Both the position numbers and the translations under genes were made by a program. Below are positions 1 to 7,713 of a stretch of DNA of 23,292 nucleotides, one piece after another. The stretch is from Sulfurimonas sp. (lineage in GTDB: Bacteria > Campylobacterota > Campylobacteria > Campylobacterales > Sulfurimonadaceae): contig NZ_JALOAA010000032.1 of the NCBI RefSeq assembly GCF_023229025.1, positions 1 to 23,292 on the forward strand, read 5' to 3'. The notes under the pieces were generated by a model that was given only the letters and a program-made list of their open reading frames with translations, was not told the DNA's origin and did not search any database. Numbering within the stretch: the first letter of the stretch is position 1; every line of letters starts with the position of its first letter.

Positions 1-618
1 TGTGATAGTTATGAGCAAGAGAGCGTAAGAGAGATTTTTGACATAGATAAAGCAAAAGCGACTGATATAGTTGCTAAAGTTGCAAATCCTGATGAAATTG
101 CTACTATTGCGTCAAAGATAAAACTTTTATACCCGGATGCTAGAGTAATTACAAAAGATGATTTAAAGATAAGTTATCAAAATATTTTTGACTACAAAAG
201 CGGAGTTTTTTTAGCACTTTTTATCGTAGCTATTTTTACATTTTTTATGATTATATATGACAAAGCAAGCGGGCTTAGCAGCGAGCAAAAAAGAGAGATA
301 GGAGTTCTAAAAGCACTCGGGTGGAGAGTAGATGACGTTTTAAAAGAGAGATTTTATGAGGGATTTATTTTGTCATTTTTCGCATATATGACAGGCACTA
401 TTTCGGCTCTGTTTTTTGTCTATATATTAAAAGCCCCGCTTATGCAAAATATATTTACGGGGTATTCACAGCTAAAGACATCATTCACGCTGACATATGT
501 TTTTGACATACAGACTATGGCTCTTATATTTTTTCTAAGCGTACCAATATATATAGCCGCAACGATTATTCCGTCATGGAGAAGCGCTACACTTGAAGCA
601 GATGAGGTTATGAGATAG
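1..618 (+). CDS. FtsX/MacB-like ABC transporter permease, C-terminal part
   Basis: The frame is open from the first base to a TAG at 616-618, giving 205 residues with no start in view, so the gene is cut by the window edge. The visible part has a soluble stretch of about 65 residues, then three hydrophobic segments at about residues 68-85, 121-143 and 172-190. Between the first two lies a segment rich in charged residues ending in EIGVLKALGWR, the motif typical of the cytoplasmic loop of FtsX/LolC/MacB permeases that contacts the ATPase. That family moves lipids, lipoproteins or peptides, or transmits mechanical force across the envelope, rather than importing small solutes. Its stop overlaps the start of the ATPase gene by one base, so the two are probably partners. 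The substrate cannot be told from this fragment. Confidence 0.85.
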   Translation, partial: CDSYEQESVREIFDIDKAKATDIVAKVANPDEIATIASKIKLLYPDARVITKDDLKISYQNIFDYKSGVFLALFIVAIFTFFMIIYDKASGLSSEQKREIGVLKALGWRVDDVLKERFYEGFILSFFAYMTGTISALFFVYILKAPLMQNIFTGYSQLKTSFTLTYVFDIQTMALIFFLSVPIYIAATIIPSWRSATLEADEVMR

Positions 619-1286
619 TGATAAAACTAAAAGATATAATCAAAGAGTACGGCATAGATAGCGCAAATAAGGTAACCGCTCTAGGCGGGATAAATCTGGA
701 GATAAAAGAGGGAGAGGTTGTGGTTTTAAAGGGTGCAAGCGGGAGTGGAAAAAGCACTATACTCTCACTTATCGCCGCACTTAATAAACCTACAAGCGGA
801 GAGGTAGTTGTTGATAGCGAGAGAATATCCAAACTCTCTGATGATTTTGCATCTGAATTTAGACGCAAAAATATTGGGTTTATTTTTCAAAACTATAACC
901 TTTTACCGACACTCAGTGTTTCACAAAATATAATCCTCCCTCTTGTTCCTATGAATCTTGATAAAGAGGTTGTCCAAGAGAGACTACAAAGAGTTCTAAG
1001 GATGTTTAATATAGAGCATAAGCAAAATCAGCTTGTAAAAAATCTCTCCGGAGGAGAAGCGCAAAGGGTGGCAATTGCTAGAGCAAATATAAATAACCCT
1101 AAGATAATCTTAGCTGATGAGCCAACGGCAAACTTGGATGAGAAGCTATCTCTCTCTTTTATAGAGATATTAAAAGAGTTAAAATCAGAGAAAAAAACAG
1201 TTGTAGTGGCTACTCATGATCCTCTCTTTTTTAATCTTGACTTTGTAGATAAAGAGATTGAGATCTCTCATGGAAGTATCATCTAA
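618..1286 (+). CDS. ABC transporter ATP-binding protein, LolD/MacB/FtsE type
   Basis: This 222-residue protein is a complete ABC ATPase. Visible motifs are Walker A GASGSGKST at 39-47, the Q-loop glutamine in FIFQNYNL near 91, the signature LSGGEAQR at 143-150, Walker B ending in the catalytic glutamate at 168 (LADEP) and the switch histidine at 200. The short length and the FIFQNYNLLPTLSVSQN stretch are typical of LolD/MacB-type subunits, which pair with FtsX-like permeases such as the gene just upstream. The start is GTG at 618, overlapping the permease TAG by one base, and the stop abuts the next ATG with no gap, so all three genes look translationally coupled. The transported substrate is unknown. 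Confidence 0.93.
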   Translation: MIKLKDIIKEYGIDSANKVTALGGINLEIKEGEVVVLKGASGSGKSTILSLIAALNKPTSGEVVVDSERISKLSDDFASEFRRKNIGFIFQNYNLLPTLSVSQNIILPLVPMNLDKEVVQERLQRVLRMFNIEHKQNQLVKNLSGGEAQRVAIARANINNPKIILADEPTANLDEKLSLSFIEILKELKSEKKTVVVATHDPLFFNLDFVDKEIEISHGSII

Positions 1287-2234
1287 ATGCTGCTAAGCCC
1301 TGAAGTTCTGACTATTCTTATCCTAAACGCAATATTTGCTATATTTGCAATAACAGCTTTTGTAATCAGCGTTAAAATATACCTGTATTGGGATGCAAAC
1401 TCTACCTCACAAGCGCAATACTCTTTGGAGAAGCAGGGCTATCTGGGTGCTGTAATTATTAAGTATATTTTCATCACAAAGGCAGTTTTATTTCTATTTT
1501 TTATATTTACGCTTGATAAAATATCAAATGTTATAACAGGTGCCATGTGTGCTGCGGGTGTTGTTGATGCAACTTCAACCGGTGTTTATGTAATTGCTTT
1601 GAAGATTTTAAATATATACCTTTTTGCTCTATGGTTAAAGCTTCACTCCCAAGATATTGCCGATAAAACAGCGCCCTATACAAAGATGAAATTTGGATTT
1701 TTTATAGCTCTGTTTTCTCTTTTAATGCTTGAGATTTTCTTAGAGACACTAATGTTTAACTCCATAGAGATTGAGAAGATGGTAAGTTGCTGTGGAAGTA
1801 TATACTCAAGTAGTTCAACCTCTGCAATCTCTTTACTCTTTCAAATAGATACAGCTGTTTTACTACTTCTATTTTATGGCAATTATCTGTTAATTGTGCT
1901 CTTGTATTTTTTTAAAAATAGATATATTTTTAGTATCTTAAATCTTCTTTTTCTACCTGTTTCGCTCATTGCGCTTATACTATTTTTCGGTACCTATATC
2001 TACGAGCTTCCATCTCATCACTGCCCGTTTTGTTTTTTGCAGAGCGATTACTACTATGTAGGGTACATGATATATGCACTTTTATTTTTGGGGACGTTTA
2101 GCGGCTTATCGGTTGTTTTTGTAAAAGAGAGAGAAATTACCTATAAAACCTCACTTTTGTTTAACTCCCTTTATGTTATATTGCTATCATTATATGTGGT
2201 TGTGTATTATGTAAGAAATGGTGTTTTTTTATAA
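1287..2234 (+). CDS. Unrecognised multi-spanning membrane protein with Cys motifs
   Basis: I cannot assign this 315-residue protein to a named family. It is very hydrophobic, with roughly seven or eight predicted membrane segments, at about 8-30, 55-76, 100-118, 135-157, 182-208, 213-237, 258-278 and 288-308. Three small cysteine features stand out between the spans: C88 in MCAAGVVD, a vicinal pair C168-C169 followed by G and a serine-rich run, and H244-H245-C246-P-F-C249. Vicinal cysteines and a His-Cys cluster in extramembrane loops suggest metal (copper or haem) handling or thiol redox chemistry, but this is inference. The ATG directly follows the ATPase stop, so it is probably a functional partner of that transporter. 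The gene ends 55 bp before a Crp/Fnr regulator. Confidence 0.7.
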   Translation: MLLSPEVLTILILNAIFAIFAITAFVISVKIYLYWDANSTSQAQYSLEKQGYLGAVIIKYIFITKAVLFLFFIFTLDKISNVITGAMCAAGVVDATSTGVYVIALKILNIYLFALWLKLHSQDIADKTAPYTKMKFGFFIALFSLLMLEIFLETLMFNSIEIEKMVSCCGSIYSSSSTSAISLLFQIDTAVLLLLFYGNYLLIVLLYFFKNRYIFSILNLLFLPVSLIALILFFGTYIYELPSHHCPFCFLQSDYYYVGYMIYALLFLGTFSGLSVVFVKEREITYKTSLLFNSLYVILLSLYVVVYYVRNGVFL

Positions 2235-2277
2235 ATATTGCGCTTTTAGCTCAGATATAAAAAAACTATAAAGATAA

Positions 2278-2304
2278 TTTTAACTTATAGTGAGGTTGTT
2301 AAAA
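2278..2304. promoter_or_regulatory. Inverted repeat at the start of the Crp/Fnr gene
   Basis: TTTTAAC (2278-2284) and GTTAAAA (2298-2304) form a perfect 7-bp inverted repeat with a 13-base spacer, straddling the annotated GTG start. A possible -10, GATAAT, lies at 2273-2278. If translation really starts at the ATG at 2311, the repeat falls in the promoter/leader and could be an autoregulatory site. The spacing does not fit the standard FNR/CRP arrangement, so confidence is low. Confidence 0.25.
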
Positions 2305-2940
2305 AACAAAATGAGAGTACATTTAGAGAATATAGTTCTTTTTAAAAATATAGATGAAGAGACAATCAGCAAGATAGAGAACTTTACTACCCAACATAGG
2401 GTTATTAAAGACAATATTGTGTTTTATGAGGGTGATGAGCCTAAATACCTCTATCTTTTGGCAAAGGGCGTGATAAAGCTTTATAAAACATCATCAAACC
2501 ACAAAGAGGTGGTGCTTAAATATTTTCATGAGAATGAACTCATAGGCGAGGTTGCAAACTTTGAGGGGATGCCATATCCTGCAACAGCAAAAGCCTACAG
2601 CGATGTTGAGATTTTAAAAATTGATTTTGAAAAACTAAAAGAGGTAATCTTCTCAAATCCCAATATGGCGTTTAATATTCAAACCTCTCTAATAAAAAAG
2701 ATTAAAAATCTTGAAAATATTATATCTACCAACTTGGTTTTGGATTCAAAAGAGAGAGTTGCAAAATATATCTATAGCCATACGGATGACTTTTTTGAAA
2801 CTAAGAATATCGAGATAGCAGAAATTCTCGGTGTCTCTCCCGAGACACTATCTAGAATACTTAAGTTTTTTAAAGATAAAGAGATAATAAACGTTAAGAC
2901 TAAATTTATAGATAAAGAAGCATTGTTAGAGTTCTTCTAA
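2290..2940 (+). CDS. Crp/Fnr-family transcriptional regulator without cysteines
   Basis: The 216-residue product has an N-terminal cyclic-nucleotide-binding-type beta barrel (about 15-125; FYEGDEPKYLYLLAKGVIKLYK is recognisable), a long dimerisation helix (about 130-160) and a C-terminal winged helix. The recognition helix reads SPETLSRILKFF, keeping the E..SR residues that FNR uses to read TTGAT half-sites. There is no cysteine at all, so it cannot carry the FNR iron-sulfur cluster. It resembles DNR/NssR-type proteins, which respond to nitric oxide, but the ligand is not shown by the sequence. The GTG at 2290 gives the longest form; ATG at 2311 (residue 8) is an alternative and neither has a clear ribosome site. 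It probably controls the cytochrome gene that follows. Confidence 0.88.
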   Translation: MRLLKNKMRVHLENIVLFKNIDEETISKIENFTTQHRVIKDNIVFYEGDEPKYLYLLAKGVIKLYKTSSNHKEVVLKYFHENELIGEVANFEGMPYPATAKAYSDVEILKIDFEKLKEVIFSNPNMAFNIQTSLIKKIKNLENIISTNLVLDSKERVAKYIYSHTDDFFETKNIEIAEILGVSPETLSRILKFFKDKEIINVKTKFIDKEALLEFF

Positions 2941-2955
2941 GATAAACATATATAA

Positions 2956-2997
2956 CTGACCTATATCAACAACATAAGCTTCTCTATTAGTTAGAAT
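2956..2997 (+). promoter_or_regulatory. FNR-like box and promoter of the five-haem cytochrome gene
   Basis: CTGAC-ctat-ATCAA at 2956-2969 matches the FNR consensus TTGAT-N4-ATCAA at 8 of 10 positions. A -10 like TAGAAT lies at 2992-2997, predicting transcription from about 3004. The centre of the box (2962.5) then falls at -41.5, the standard class II activator position. A ribosome site GGAG at 3016-3019 sits 5 bases before ATG 3025, completing a consistent expression unit. The Crp/Fnr gene immediately upstream has the residues to read this half-site. Confidence 0.55.
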
Positions 2998-3024
2998 ATG
3001 CAAATTTTAACTTGTGGAGTTCCC

Positions 3025-4149
3025 ATGCGCTATATCTTTTTATTTTTTACCACACTGCTGTTTGTAAACACTCTTACGGCAAATGAGAGCAAGGTTTGTA
3101 AGGCATGTCATCCTATCATATATGATGAGTATTATGACTCTTCTCACCGTAACGCTTCAATCTATAACAACCCTATTCATAATGCTATGTGGGAGAAACA
3201 TCCAAAGGATGAAGATGGATATACATGTGCAAAATGTCACTCTCCAAGTGACTTAGAGGCACTTGAAACAGGCGTACTTTCAAAAAATGAGACGCAGGTT
3301 CATGAACCTATCTCATGTACGTATTGTCATAGTATAAAAGATATAAAAGAGGGCGATAGCTCAAATGTAAATATTGTTAGTGATAAAAAACGTGAGTATT
3401 ATACTGCTGAGGATGGCAAAAAAGGTAAAGCCGAGTATGAGATGGAATCATCTTGGTTTGGATTTGTAAAAGAGCCTAAAAGCTCACCGTTTCATAAAAT
3501 TGACTATGACAATGAGAACTACTACAGCGGAAACGTCTGCATGGGGTGTCACTCTCACGCAAATAACGAACATGGTTTTGACATAACAATGCTTGATGCT
3601 CTTATAAGCGAAGATGATAAAAATAGCTGTGTGACATGCCATATGCCACAAGTTCTTGGCTCTAAAGTCACAATCAACGAAACAAAAACTCATGCCTATC
3701 ATGGAATTGCCGGAATATACCATAAAAGCGGAAGTATGGGAGAGTATATAGATTTTGAAATCTCAAAAAACAGCGATGGATTCAGTGTTAATGTTATAAA
3801 CAAGTCAAATCATGCTCTCTTTGGACAGGCATTTAGACAGGGAATTTTAAAGGCTGAGATAAAAAGAGGCAATAAAACAATTACTCTGGAACCTTTTATA
3901 TTTGAGAGAATCTTGGCAAAAGATGGTGTTGAGGTTATGCCATGGGAAGCTAATGAGGCTATAAAAGATACGCTTATATACGCTAAAAGAGAGGTTTCAT
4001 TTAAAGAGGCTCTACAGAGTGGCGATAGGTTAAACCTAACCTTAGGCGTGCAAAGAATTTCAAAAGAGGGTGCTAAGAAACTTGGACTAGAACTTGATAA
4101 AGAGTTTACAAAGTTTAGAGTTTTAAAAAATGAGGTATTTAACTTTTAG
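3025..4149 (+). CDS. Exported pentahaem c-type cytochrome
   Basis: Translated from ATG 3025 (GGAG at 3016-3019), the protein has 374 residues and opens with a signal peptide ending near LTA-NES (about residue 19). Five CXXCH haem-attachment motifs follow, starting at C25, C68, C98, C172 and C202, with further histidines that could serve as distal ligands. The last 165 residues carry no haem motif and look beta-rich. The arrangement recalls cytochrome c554-type multihaem proteins, placing it in the periplasm as an electron carrier or small-molecule reductase, but I cannot name the substrate. An in-frame ATG at 2998 overlaps the putative promoter, lacks a ribosome site and would put nine residues before the signal peptide, so I reject it. 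The neighbouring regulator and FNR-like site suggest anaerobic or nitrogen-oxide control. Confidence 0.88.
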   Translation: MRYIFLFFTTLLFVNTLTANESKVCKACHPIIYDEYYDSSHRNASIYNNPIHNAMWEKHPKDEDGYTCAKCHSPSDLEALETGVLSKNETQVHEPISCTYCHSIKDIKEGDSSNVNIVSDKKREYYTAEDGKKGKAEYEMESSWFGFVKEPKSSPFHKIDYDNENYYSGNVCMGCHSHANNEHGFDITMLDALISEDDKNSCVTCHMPQVLGSKVTINETKTHAYHGIAGIYHKSGSMGEYIDFEISKNSDGFSVNVINKSNHALFGQAFRQGILKAEIKRGNKTITLEPFIFERILAKDGVEVMPWEANEAIKDTLIYAKREVSFKEALQSGDRLNLTLGVQRISKEGAKKLGLELDKEFTKFRVLKNEVFNF

Positions 4150-4171
4150 GTAACTATGCTCTAAATTTGTG

Positions 4172-4177
4172 TAAAAT
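4172..4177 (+). promoter_or_regulatory. Putative -10 box of the response-regulator operon
   Basis: TAAAAT lies 38 bases before the chosen ATG at 4215, in the short gap after the cytochrome gene. No clear -35 is visible, which is common in this phylum. Confidence 0.4.
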
Positions 4178-4214
4178 AGCGTAGCTAAAGAAATATGCAA
4201 TGCAGGTGACACAG

Positions 4215-4904
4215 ATGTTAGAAGAGAACATAAATGTTTTAATGGTTGAAGATGATGAGATATTAGCAGAGTTGATTTCTGATTATCTTCTTAATTGCGG
4301 AATAAATGTTGAGGTAAACTCTGACCCCACAACCGTAGTAGAACATCTTAAAAAAACTTGCTTTGACCTTATAATACTTGATTTAACACTTCCTAAAATG
4401 GATGGGTTGTTTCTTTGTGAAAAAATATCTGCATCCTTTGATGTACCAATAATTATCTCCTCTGCAAGAGATGAGGTTAGCGATAAGGTTTTAGGTCTGG
4501 AGAAAGGGGCTGATGACTATTTGCCAAAGCCTTATGACCCTAGAGAACTAGTAGCTAGAATACATGCCATGTTAAGACGTAAAAAAGTACCTTCTTCAAT
4601 TTTAAGAGAGGAGGTCTTTGGAGATTTTAAAATCGACAAATCAAAGATGATTGTTTACCACAAAGACGCACCTCTTAATCTGACTGTAGCAGAGTATGGT
4701 GTTTTGAGTTTTTTAATAAACCAAAGAGGCATAGTGTTAAGCAGAGGAACAATCTTAGATGCGGTAGAGGGACTTAGCTGGGAGAGTGATGAGAGAAGCA
4801 TAGATGTAATTATAAGTCGTCTTCGCTCTAAGTTACTTGACAGCCCAAGAGACCCAATATATATAGAGTCAATCCGTGGGATAGGCTATAGGATGAAGAG
4901 TTGA
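4215..4904 (+). CDS. OmpR/PhoB-family response regulator
   Basis: The product (229 residues from ATG 4215) has an N-terminal receiver domain with the acidic pair in VEDDE, the phosphoacceptor aspartate D56 in LILDLTLP and the conserved lysine near 105 in LPKPYDP. A C-terminal OmpR-type winged helix ends in ESIRGIGYRMK. An in-frame ATG at 4200 adds five residues; I prefer 4215 because AGGTG at 4204-4208 is suitably placed. The stop overlaps the kinase start, so the two form a pair resembling ArsR-ArsS of Helicobacter. It presumably binds direct repeats as OmpR/PhoB proteins do, and the 11-bp-spaced repeats upstream of the porin (6144-6174) and the DUF302 gene (8586-8616) are the natural candidate targets. 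Confidence 0.92.
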   Translation: MLEENINVLMVEDDEILAELISDYLLNCGINVEVNSDPTTVVEHLKKTCFDLIILDLTLPKMDGLFLCEKISASFDVPIIISSARDEVSDKVLGLEKGADDYLPKPYDPRELVARIHAMLRRKKVPSSILREEVFGDFKIDKSKMIVYHKDAPLNLTVAEYGVLSFLINQRGIVLSRGTILDAVEGLSWESDERSIDVIISRLRSKLLDSPRDPIYIESIRGIGYRMKS

Positions 4905-6115
4905 ATAAAAACTCAATTATTTTTAAAATAAGCCTTTTCTTTTTAGTTGCATTCTTAGCAATGACATTTCTTTTTAAGATGATGTATGATTATGAGTTTA
5001 TATCTGTAAAAGAGAATTTAAAAGTTCACTATCATAAGATTGCTAAGCTAGTAATGTTGTGGCACATAGGCAAAAACACAAAAGAAGAGCTCATCATAAA
5101 TCTTAAAAAGAAAAATATAGAGATAGTCGATGATGAAAAACTATATAGCAGTATTTTAAATACAGATAAGTTTGAAACCATCTCATGTGGTATGCAAAAC
5201 TTCGATCTCTATGAAAAAGAGAGATATAGATACATGATTACTCCTAAGAGTACAGGCAGTATGATTTTAAAAGATTTAGATACAAAACCCATAGATGTTC
5301 ACTACATGTGGTGGCTCTATGGAGCTTTTATATTAGTACTTTTTGCTCTGTTTCTCTCAATTGCAATTAGTATATATCCCTTAAAACATCTTCAAACGCA
5401 GATTCGCCGTTTTGGAGAAGGGGATATGGATATAGATCTAATCTCAAAAGGCAAAGATGAGATTGCCGAGGTCTCAAATGAGTTTGACAAAGCAGTCAAG
5501 AAGATAAAAGCTATGATAAATTCAAGGGTTGTATTTATAAGAAATATAACACATGAATTAAAAACACCCATAGCTAAAGGGAGGCTTTCGTTAGAATTTT
5601 TAGAAGAGTCTCGTACAAAAGAGATTCTTGATAATGTTTTTTTGCGTCTAAATCTTTTAACTAGAGAGATTGTTCAGATTGAAAATATTACTGCATGTGA
5701 TTGCAATATTGAGAAAAAAAGCTATCATTTAGCCGATATTTTAGATAATGCGGCAGATTTGCTATTTTTAGAGCCACAGAGTATAAAAAACAATCTAGAC
5801 AATAGAGTCGTTGAGGTAGATTTTGACCTTATGAGTATAGTTTTTAAAAACCTAATTGATAACGGAATAAAATACTCAATAGACTCGGAAGTCTACCTTA
5901 AACTTCAAGACAATGAGCTTGCATTTTGTAGTAGAGGAGAGAAGCTACAACACCCTCTTGAGTATTATACGCAGCCTTTTACAAAGTGTGACTCAAATCT
6001 AAGCGAGAGTTTTGGACTGGGTCTATACATTGTAAACTATATTTTAGACAAACATGATTACTCTCTATCTTACAGACACAAAGATGGCATTAACTACTTT
6101 ATAATCACTTTCTAA
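4901..6115 (+). CDS. Sensor histidine kinase, ArsS-like
   Basis: This 404-residue inner-membrane kinase starts at TTG 4901, overlapping the regulator stop by four bases (TTGA). It has a first membrane segment at about 8-27, a periplasmic domain to about 136, a second segment at about 138-158 and a HAMP linker. The phosphorylatable H218 lies in ITHELKTPIAKGRL. The ATP-binding domain keeps the N box (FKNLIDNGIKYS, about 315-326) and the G2 glycines in SFGLGLYIV, but the usual DxGxG G1 box is replaced by CSRGEKL, a variant form. The periplasmic domain has a single cysteine (C96) and gives no clear ligand hint. Its partner is the regulator directly upstream. Confidence 0.92.
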   Translation: MNKNSIIFKISLFFLVAFLAMTFLFKMMYDYEFISVKENLKVHYHKIAKLVMLWHIGKNTKEELIINLKKKNIEIVDDEKLYSSILNTDKFETISCGMQNFDLYEKERYRYMITPKSTGSMILKDLDTKPIDVHYMWWLYGAFILVLFALFLSIAISIYPLKHLQTQIRRFGEGDMDIDLISKGKDEIAEVSNEFDKAVKKIKAMINSRVVFIRNITHELKTPIAKGRLSLEFLEESRTKEILDNVFLRLNLLTREIVQIENITACDCNIEKKSYHLADILDNAADLLFLEPQSIKNNLDNRVVEVDFDLMSIVFKNLIDNGIKYSIDSEVYLKLQDNELAFCSRGEKLQHPLEYYTQPFTKCDSNLSESFGLGLYIVNYILDKHDYSLSYRHKDGINYFIITF

Positions 6116-6143
6116 GAGCATCTTTTATTTTAAACTCTAATGC

Positions 6144-6174
6144 TTGTTAACAATTCATTAACAAAAAGTTAACA
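6144..6174 (+). promoter_or_regulatory. Triple 11-bp direct-repeat operator upstream of the porin
   Basis: GTTAACA at 6146, ATTAACA at 6157 and GTTAACA at 6168 repeat with an exact 11-bp period, so all three lie on one face of the helix. The 31-bp block 6144-6174 matches the reverse strand of 8586-8616 at 28 of 31 positions. It ends 20 bp before a TATACT -10 at 6195-6200, so it spans about -63 to -33, where OmpR/PhoB-type activators usually bind. The response regulator upstream is the likely ligand (inference). Confidence 0.75.
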
Positions 6175-6194
6175 TCCAATTTATAAAGCTTTCT

Positions 6195-6200
6195 TATACT
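6195..6200 (+). promoter_or_regulatory. Putative -10 box of the porin gene
   Basis: TATACT, predicting transcription from about 6207 and a leader of about 73 bases. The same hexamer sits at the same distance from the matching operator upstream of the DUF302 gene. Confidence 0.6.
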
Positions 6201-6223
6201 ATATTTATGCAGTTTGAACGTAA

Positions 6224-6238
6224 AAACAGTTGCTGTTT
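6224..6238 (+). promoter_or_regulatory. Small hairpin in the porin mRNA leader
   Basis: AAACAG (6224-6229) and CTGTTT (6233-6238) form a perfect 6-bp stem with a 3-base loop, about 17 bases from the predicted 5' end. Leader stem-loops stabilise some porin messages; that role here is inference. Confidence 0.35.
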
Positions 6239-6279
6239 GCGCGATTAAGCTACAGATTAAATTCTAAAAAGGATTATGG

Positions 6280-7650
6280 ATGAAAAAAGCGATAAAATTG
6301 TCATTGGCGGCAGCTTTAGTAGGCTCTGCAATGCTTCAAGCAGCAGATATTGACATAAATGGGTATAGAGGTGGAACTCTTGACTTAATGTTAAAAGGGA
6401 TGACTGTATTAGATGATAAGAACAATGGTTTTGCACCGAGTAACGGAAGCGGCTATTTGATAAAGCTCAAATATGAGACTCCTGACGTTTGGGTTGATGG
6501 TCTAAAAGCAGGTGTTGGTATGTATGTTAATGGTGATGCAGGTTTAACAGACTGGGATAAAAGCAGTGCTGCAGAGGGATGGGATAAAGGTGCTTACGGC
6601 ATGGTTGTCGATGAAGATGGTGAGTCAAAAGCTCTTATGGGCGAACTATATCTATCATATAAACATAAGTACTTTGATGCAAAGTTTGGTCGTCAAACTC
6701 TTGAAACACCGCTTACGCAGATACAGACTTCTCTTATGCCAAACTTCTACGAGGCATACATGTTAGGTACAAATGCGATTGACGGTCTTCGTCTTACAGC
6801 AGGGCAAATCACAAAGATGTCTATAGGCTCACGTGGTGCACCTGATTGGGGTATTATTGGTGAGAAAACTGGAACAGCAGGTGTTGGAGCAGAGCTTTTA
6901 AGTCAAGGTGGAACAGTTGAGCAGGCTAAGTTTTACAACATTGGAACAATTGCAGGTGTAGATAGCACGTCAGGTCGTACTGTTGTAGGTGCAACATATA
7001 CGGGTGTAAAAAATCTTCAAGCTGATCTTTGGGCTTACCACTCCGATGATATAGCAAATGACATATATGCAGAGCTAGGTTATAAAATTCCAGTTTCTGA
7101 AGGTATGGCTGTAAACTTAAATGCTCAGTATTTGATGCAAAAAGATACTGGCGATAGTTTAGCTGGTGAGAGAGATTTCAAAATGATGGGTGCAAAAATA
7201 GCTTTAGGCACAAAGAAATGGGGTATGTACGCAGCATTTAACTCATCAGGCAACGAGGATCTTGCTCATGAGGGGCAATACTTCAATGCTTGGGGCGCAG
7301 ATCCTGCATATACAAGCTCTATCTTTTCTCGTAATGCATACAGAGATAATGTGGATGCATATAAAATAGGCGGTCATTATGTAATAATGAAGGGACTTAA
7401 GTTTATGATGAGCTATGCTAATTACGGTAAATCTGACAGTACTTTGGGTGGTGTTACTAAAACAACAGGAAACACAGCTCTTGAGGATGCATACGAAGTA
7501 GATACTGTTCTAGTGTATAAGCCAAGTAAAGAGTGGATGTTTAAAATATTCAACGCAAGACGTCTAAGTGAGTTTAATGGTCGTGCTCTTGCTAGTACAC
7601 CTGAAAGAAGACAAAACCACTATCGTGCAATTGCCTCATATACGTTTTAA
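6280..7650 (+). CDS. Outer-membrane porin, OprD/Opr-like
   Basis: The 456-residue product begins with a signal peptide (MKKAIKLSL...LQA, cleavage near residue 21), then a beta-rich, glycine- and aromatic-rich body with alternating polar and hydrophobic strands, and ends in SYTF. The C-terminal phenylalanine is the usual BAM recognition signal of outer-membrane barrels. The segment FGRQTLETPLTQ resembles the OprD-type porins common in Campylobacterota. It should sit in the outer membrane as a trimeric or monomeric channel for small solutes; specificity is not visible. AAGGA (6269-6273) is 6 bases before the ATG. It follows the two-component pair by 164 bp and has its own promoter with a triple-repeat operator, which suggests direct control by that pair. 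Confidence 0.88.
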   Translation: MKKAIKLSLAAALVGSAMLQAADIDINGYRGGTLDLMLKGMTVLDDKNNGFAPSNGSGYLIKLKYETPDVWVDGLKAGVGMYVNGDAGLTDWDKSSAAEGWDKGAYGMVVDEDGESKALMGELYLSYKHKYFDAKFGRQTLETPLTQIQTSLMPNFYEAYMLGTNAIDGLRLTAGQITKMSIGSRGAPDWGIIGEKTGTAGVGAELLSQGGTVEQAKFYNIGTIAGVDSTSGRTVVGATYTGVKNLQADLWAYHSDDIANDIYAELGYKIPVSEGMAVNLNAQYLMQKDTGDSLAGERDFKMMGAKIALGTKKWGMYAAFNSSGNEDLAHEGQYFNAWGADPAYTSSIFSRNAYRDNVDAYKIGGHYVIMKGLKFMMSYANYGKSDSTLGGVTKTTGNTALEDAYEVDTVLVYKPSKEWMFKIFNARRLSEFNGRALASTPERRQNHYRAIASYTF

Positions 7651-7665
7651 TTCTTAATTTACTAG

Positions 7666-7694
7666 TACTACCGTGCTAATTTAGTCCGGTAGTA
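7666..7694. terminator. Hairpin shortly after the porin gene
   Basis: TACTACCG (7666-7673) and CGGTAGTA (7687-7694) form an 8-bp perfect stem around a 13-base loop that itself contains CTAA/TTAG. It starts 16 bases after the porin stop. No T-run follows directly, so it may be a processing or 3'-end stabilising hairpin rather than a classic terminator. Confidence 0.45.
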
Positions 7695-7713
7695 AACTCT
7701 CCTGTTTTAATCT

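Noticed and set aside
2998..3024. Upstream in-frame ATG for the cytochrome gene
   Set aside because: It overlaps the putative -10, has no ribosome site and would put nine residues in front of a clean signal peptide.
3484..3723. Minus-strand open frame inside the cytochrome gene
   Set aside because: It is a shadow of the haem-motif-rich coding strand; its cysteines come from reading CXXCH codons backwards.
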